Assembly (NCBI GenBank): GCA_003640385.1
Contig: RCAB01000720.1
Location: 1-24,227, forward strand
Reading direction: 5' to 3'
Length of the DNA stretch: 24,227 bases
Origin: Setaria digitata
Taxonomy: Eukaryota; Nematoda; Chromadorea; Rhabditida; Setariidae
Within the stretch, counting starts at the first letter, position 1, and each line of letters opens with the position of its first letter. The notes under the pieces were generated by a model that was not told the origin of the DNA, did no database searches, and was given only the letters and a program-made list of their open reading frames with translations. A program made the position numbers and the translations under genes. Positions 22,768 to 24,227 of the stretch are shown here, piece by piece.

Positions 22768-22877
22768 TGCAGTTGATTTTCAGTTTTCGAGGAAATGAAA
22801 TTTAATGCAATGACTGGTCGGTAAATGGTAGCCGAACCGGAATATGTATTGTGACAGTTGTTCCTGTAAGGCATGCT

Positions 22878-22886
22878 GTTTTTCAG
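22878..22886 (+). promoter_or_regulatory. Probable spliced-leader trans-splice acceptor (GTTTTTCAG)
   Basis: A strong acceptor, GTTTTTCAG, ends five bases before the ATG at 22892, with no plausible upstream exon or donor for a cis-intron. In nematodes such an acceptor directly before the start codon usually marks addition of the 22-base spliced leader. It also supports the choice of ATG 22892 over an in-frame ATG at 22844, which would read through the acceptor. Confidence 0.55.
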
Positions 22887-22891
22887 TGGAA

Positions 22892-24001
22892 ATGAACAAA
22901 GAAGAAAAAATTTTGAATGATTTGGCGCTTCGAAAATTTCAGTTAGCCTCAGAATTCCTAGCACTGAATGGACAGATGGGGACTCTTCTCGACAACTATC
23001 GCTTTAATTTATCTAAAACGAAGTATGTTTTTGGTTTTAATTTAATAATTGCATGTGAAAGATTCGGTAGTCTGTTTAAAAATTTGCCAGTATGTTAAGA
23101 AAATACATTTAATTACAAAGGTTTCGGTTTTTCAAGTGTTGCCACCTGCTAATTCTACAAACTAATTCCCAAATTAAAAATTCATTTCCCATGTCTTAAA
23201 TTAAGTCGTAATTTTGTTTCTTCGCATGTGAGAAAAGCAATTTTTGTTGGAAATAAGATGTATATGACAATTCATATTTTTGATAGCTTCGACATCTTTT
23301 ATTTCCGAACCATACCTGATACCTGATATTTGACGATACTTCAGGTCAGTTGTAGGGTTGTCAGCGGTAAGTGCCGGCAGTATTGACAATCGCGACATGG
23401 AATCTACCGTTCGGTTTGTGCTTTCTTTTTTTGTAGCAACTGTTTAGAGCTCATTTTTAGCTCCAGTAAAAAAAAGTTTCGTGCAAATTTGATCGATAGA
23501 TGCTGGGATTCCTTTTCGATGGGACGATTTTTAAATAAAAAAAAAATCTTGTATCTGTGAGGATAAACAGCGGACACTTTAACCAGCAATTGCTTGGAGA
23601 CAACATATAATCTAAAAGCTTCACGATTGCTGAATGAGAGATTGCATGGAAATTTGGCACACCTTTTTAGAATTTATTTGAAAAAAAAAAAAAAAAAACA
23701 ATCGCTGGATTGTATCAAAAAAAGCACTCTATTTTTTTTCCAACTTTTCTTTTTCAGAATTGAAATAAGTCCAGATGGCATATTTTCGCTAGTACCAAGT
23801 GATGCGTCTCATCCAAATAAAGGGAATAAAGCTTATCAGTTTCGTCCATTTGGTGTTTTGGAACCATTGTATGCAAAAGCAGCTCGTTCTGATGTCCAGA
23901 AAGCACTTCCACTGATTTGTGAAATAGCTAGTGCAAAGCACAAACTGCAAGAAGTAGAGGAAGAATATCGTATCATGAAGAAGTCATTGGCTTTGACTTG
24001 A
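22892..24001 (+). CDS. CCDC115: V-ATPase assembly factor VMA22/CCDC115-like protein
   Basis: Two exons, 22892-23022 (donor AA|GTATGT) and 23758-24001 (acceptor TTTTCAG). They join in phase 2 to give 124 aa; yeast and human relatives are about 180, so this copy is short. Family knowledge: Vma22/CCDC115 works with Vma12/TMEM199 and Vma21 at the ER/Golgi to assemble the membrane sector of the proton-pumping V-ATPase. Support is the architecture: an N-terminal helix (LALRKFQLASEFLALNGQMG), a conserved-type segment LLDNYRFNLSKTK, a variable loop, then the PFGVLEPLYAKAARSDVQKA segment. That last part matches the family's FG-L-P--L--AQ--F--AL pattern and leads into a C-terminal coiled coil (HKLQEVEEEYRIMKKS). 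The assignment rests on pattern memory, not a search. The 735-base intron contains an A-run and no obvious extra exon. Confidence 0.65.
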
Positions 24002-24227
24002 TATCTTTTTCTGGTTATGATTGTAACCAAAATCATTCAAACTGATCCTTGATCACGTTGTTGGTAGTTGACAATACAATCCTACGGCTATCACATATGG
24101 AACCTATCCCTTGTTTCTTTGCCGGGTAATTGCCATTTCACCCTATAGCACGATGAATGAAAATGAGAAATTTCTTTTGAATGGAAAAAAGCAATGCACC
24201 CGAGGAAGTGCTCATGCCTGGTTTCTA
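24002..24227. other. 3' flank of the VMA22-like gene to the window edge
   Basis: Presumed 3' UTR and flanking DNA. No AATAAA was found on the + strand and no further exon is recognisable before the window ends. Confidence 0.5.

Noticed and set aside
22844..22891. Longer start for the VMA22-like protein
   Set aside because: It would read through a strong TTTTTCAG acceptor and add a Cys-rich stretch with no family match; ATG 22892 is preferred.
1..24227. CRISPR arrays, rRNA, tRNA, bacterial operons, transposon ends
   Set aside because: None seen. Spliced genes make the DNA eukaryotic nuclear; no cloverleaf, regular spacer array or terminal inverted repeats were recognised by eye, although a covariance-model search was not possible.

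Overview
The window is nuclear DNA from a nematode, most likely a parasitic clade III (filarial or spirurid-like) worm. The genes are split into many short exons by AT-rich introns of about 54 to 800 bp with GT..AG ends, the intergenic DNA is rich in poly-A/T runs, and one gene has a TTTTCAG spliced-leader-type acceptor just before its ATG. The ribosomal protein also carries a segment I associate with nematode orthologues. The species-level placement is inference. I built the gene models by hand, joining exons where the splice sites, reading phases and protein family agree.

Layout. (1) 1-858, + strand: the 3' end of an unrecognised gene that begins outside the window. (2) 859-5289: no convincing gene; 1858-2816 is a degenerate, A/G-rich tandem repeat. 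(3) 5290-7408, - strand: five-exon gene for mitochondrial ribosomal protein L15 (uL15m), 323 aa. (4) 7409-8844: intergenic, with one weak ORF. (5) 8845-13251, - strand: fifteen-exon gene for a 697-aa single-pass membrane protein with a signal peptide, sequence resembling metazoan LolA-like domains, a C-terminal membrane span and a short tail with a YQVF sorting-like motif. (6) 14095-17141, - strand: four-exon gene for a 510-aa orphan secreted protein; its first exon is a signal peptide and its last exon resembles a GPI-attachment signal. (7) 17142-18324: divergent intergenic region. (8) 18325-20990, + strand: seven-exon gene for a Golgi-type 3'(2'),5'-bisphosphate nucleotidase (BPNT2/gPAPP family), 347 aa. 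(9) 20991-22891: intergenic. (10) 22892-24001, + strand: two-exon gene for a small protein resembling the V-ATPase assembly factor VMA22/CCDC115, 124 aa.

Several products act in, or are predicted to pass through, the secretory and endolysosomal system: BPNT2 in the Golgi lumen, VMA22 in V-ATPase assembly, the LolA-like membrane protein with a possible lysosomal signal, and the predicted GPI-anchored protein. They are on different strands and widely spaced, so nothing points to an operon or a dedicated gene cluster.

The assembly has two single-N joins (20298 and 22690). Each is flanked by a near-identical direct repeat, which looks like the unmerged ends of overlapping contigs. The first one duplicates the start of a BPNT2 exon.
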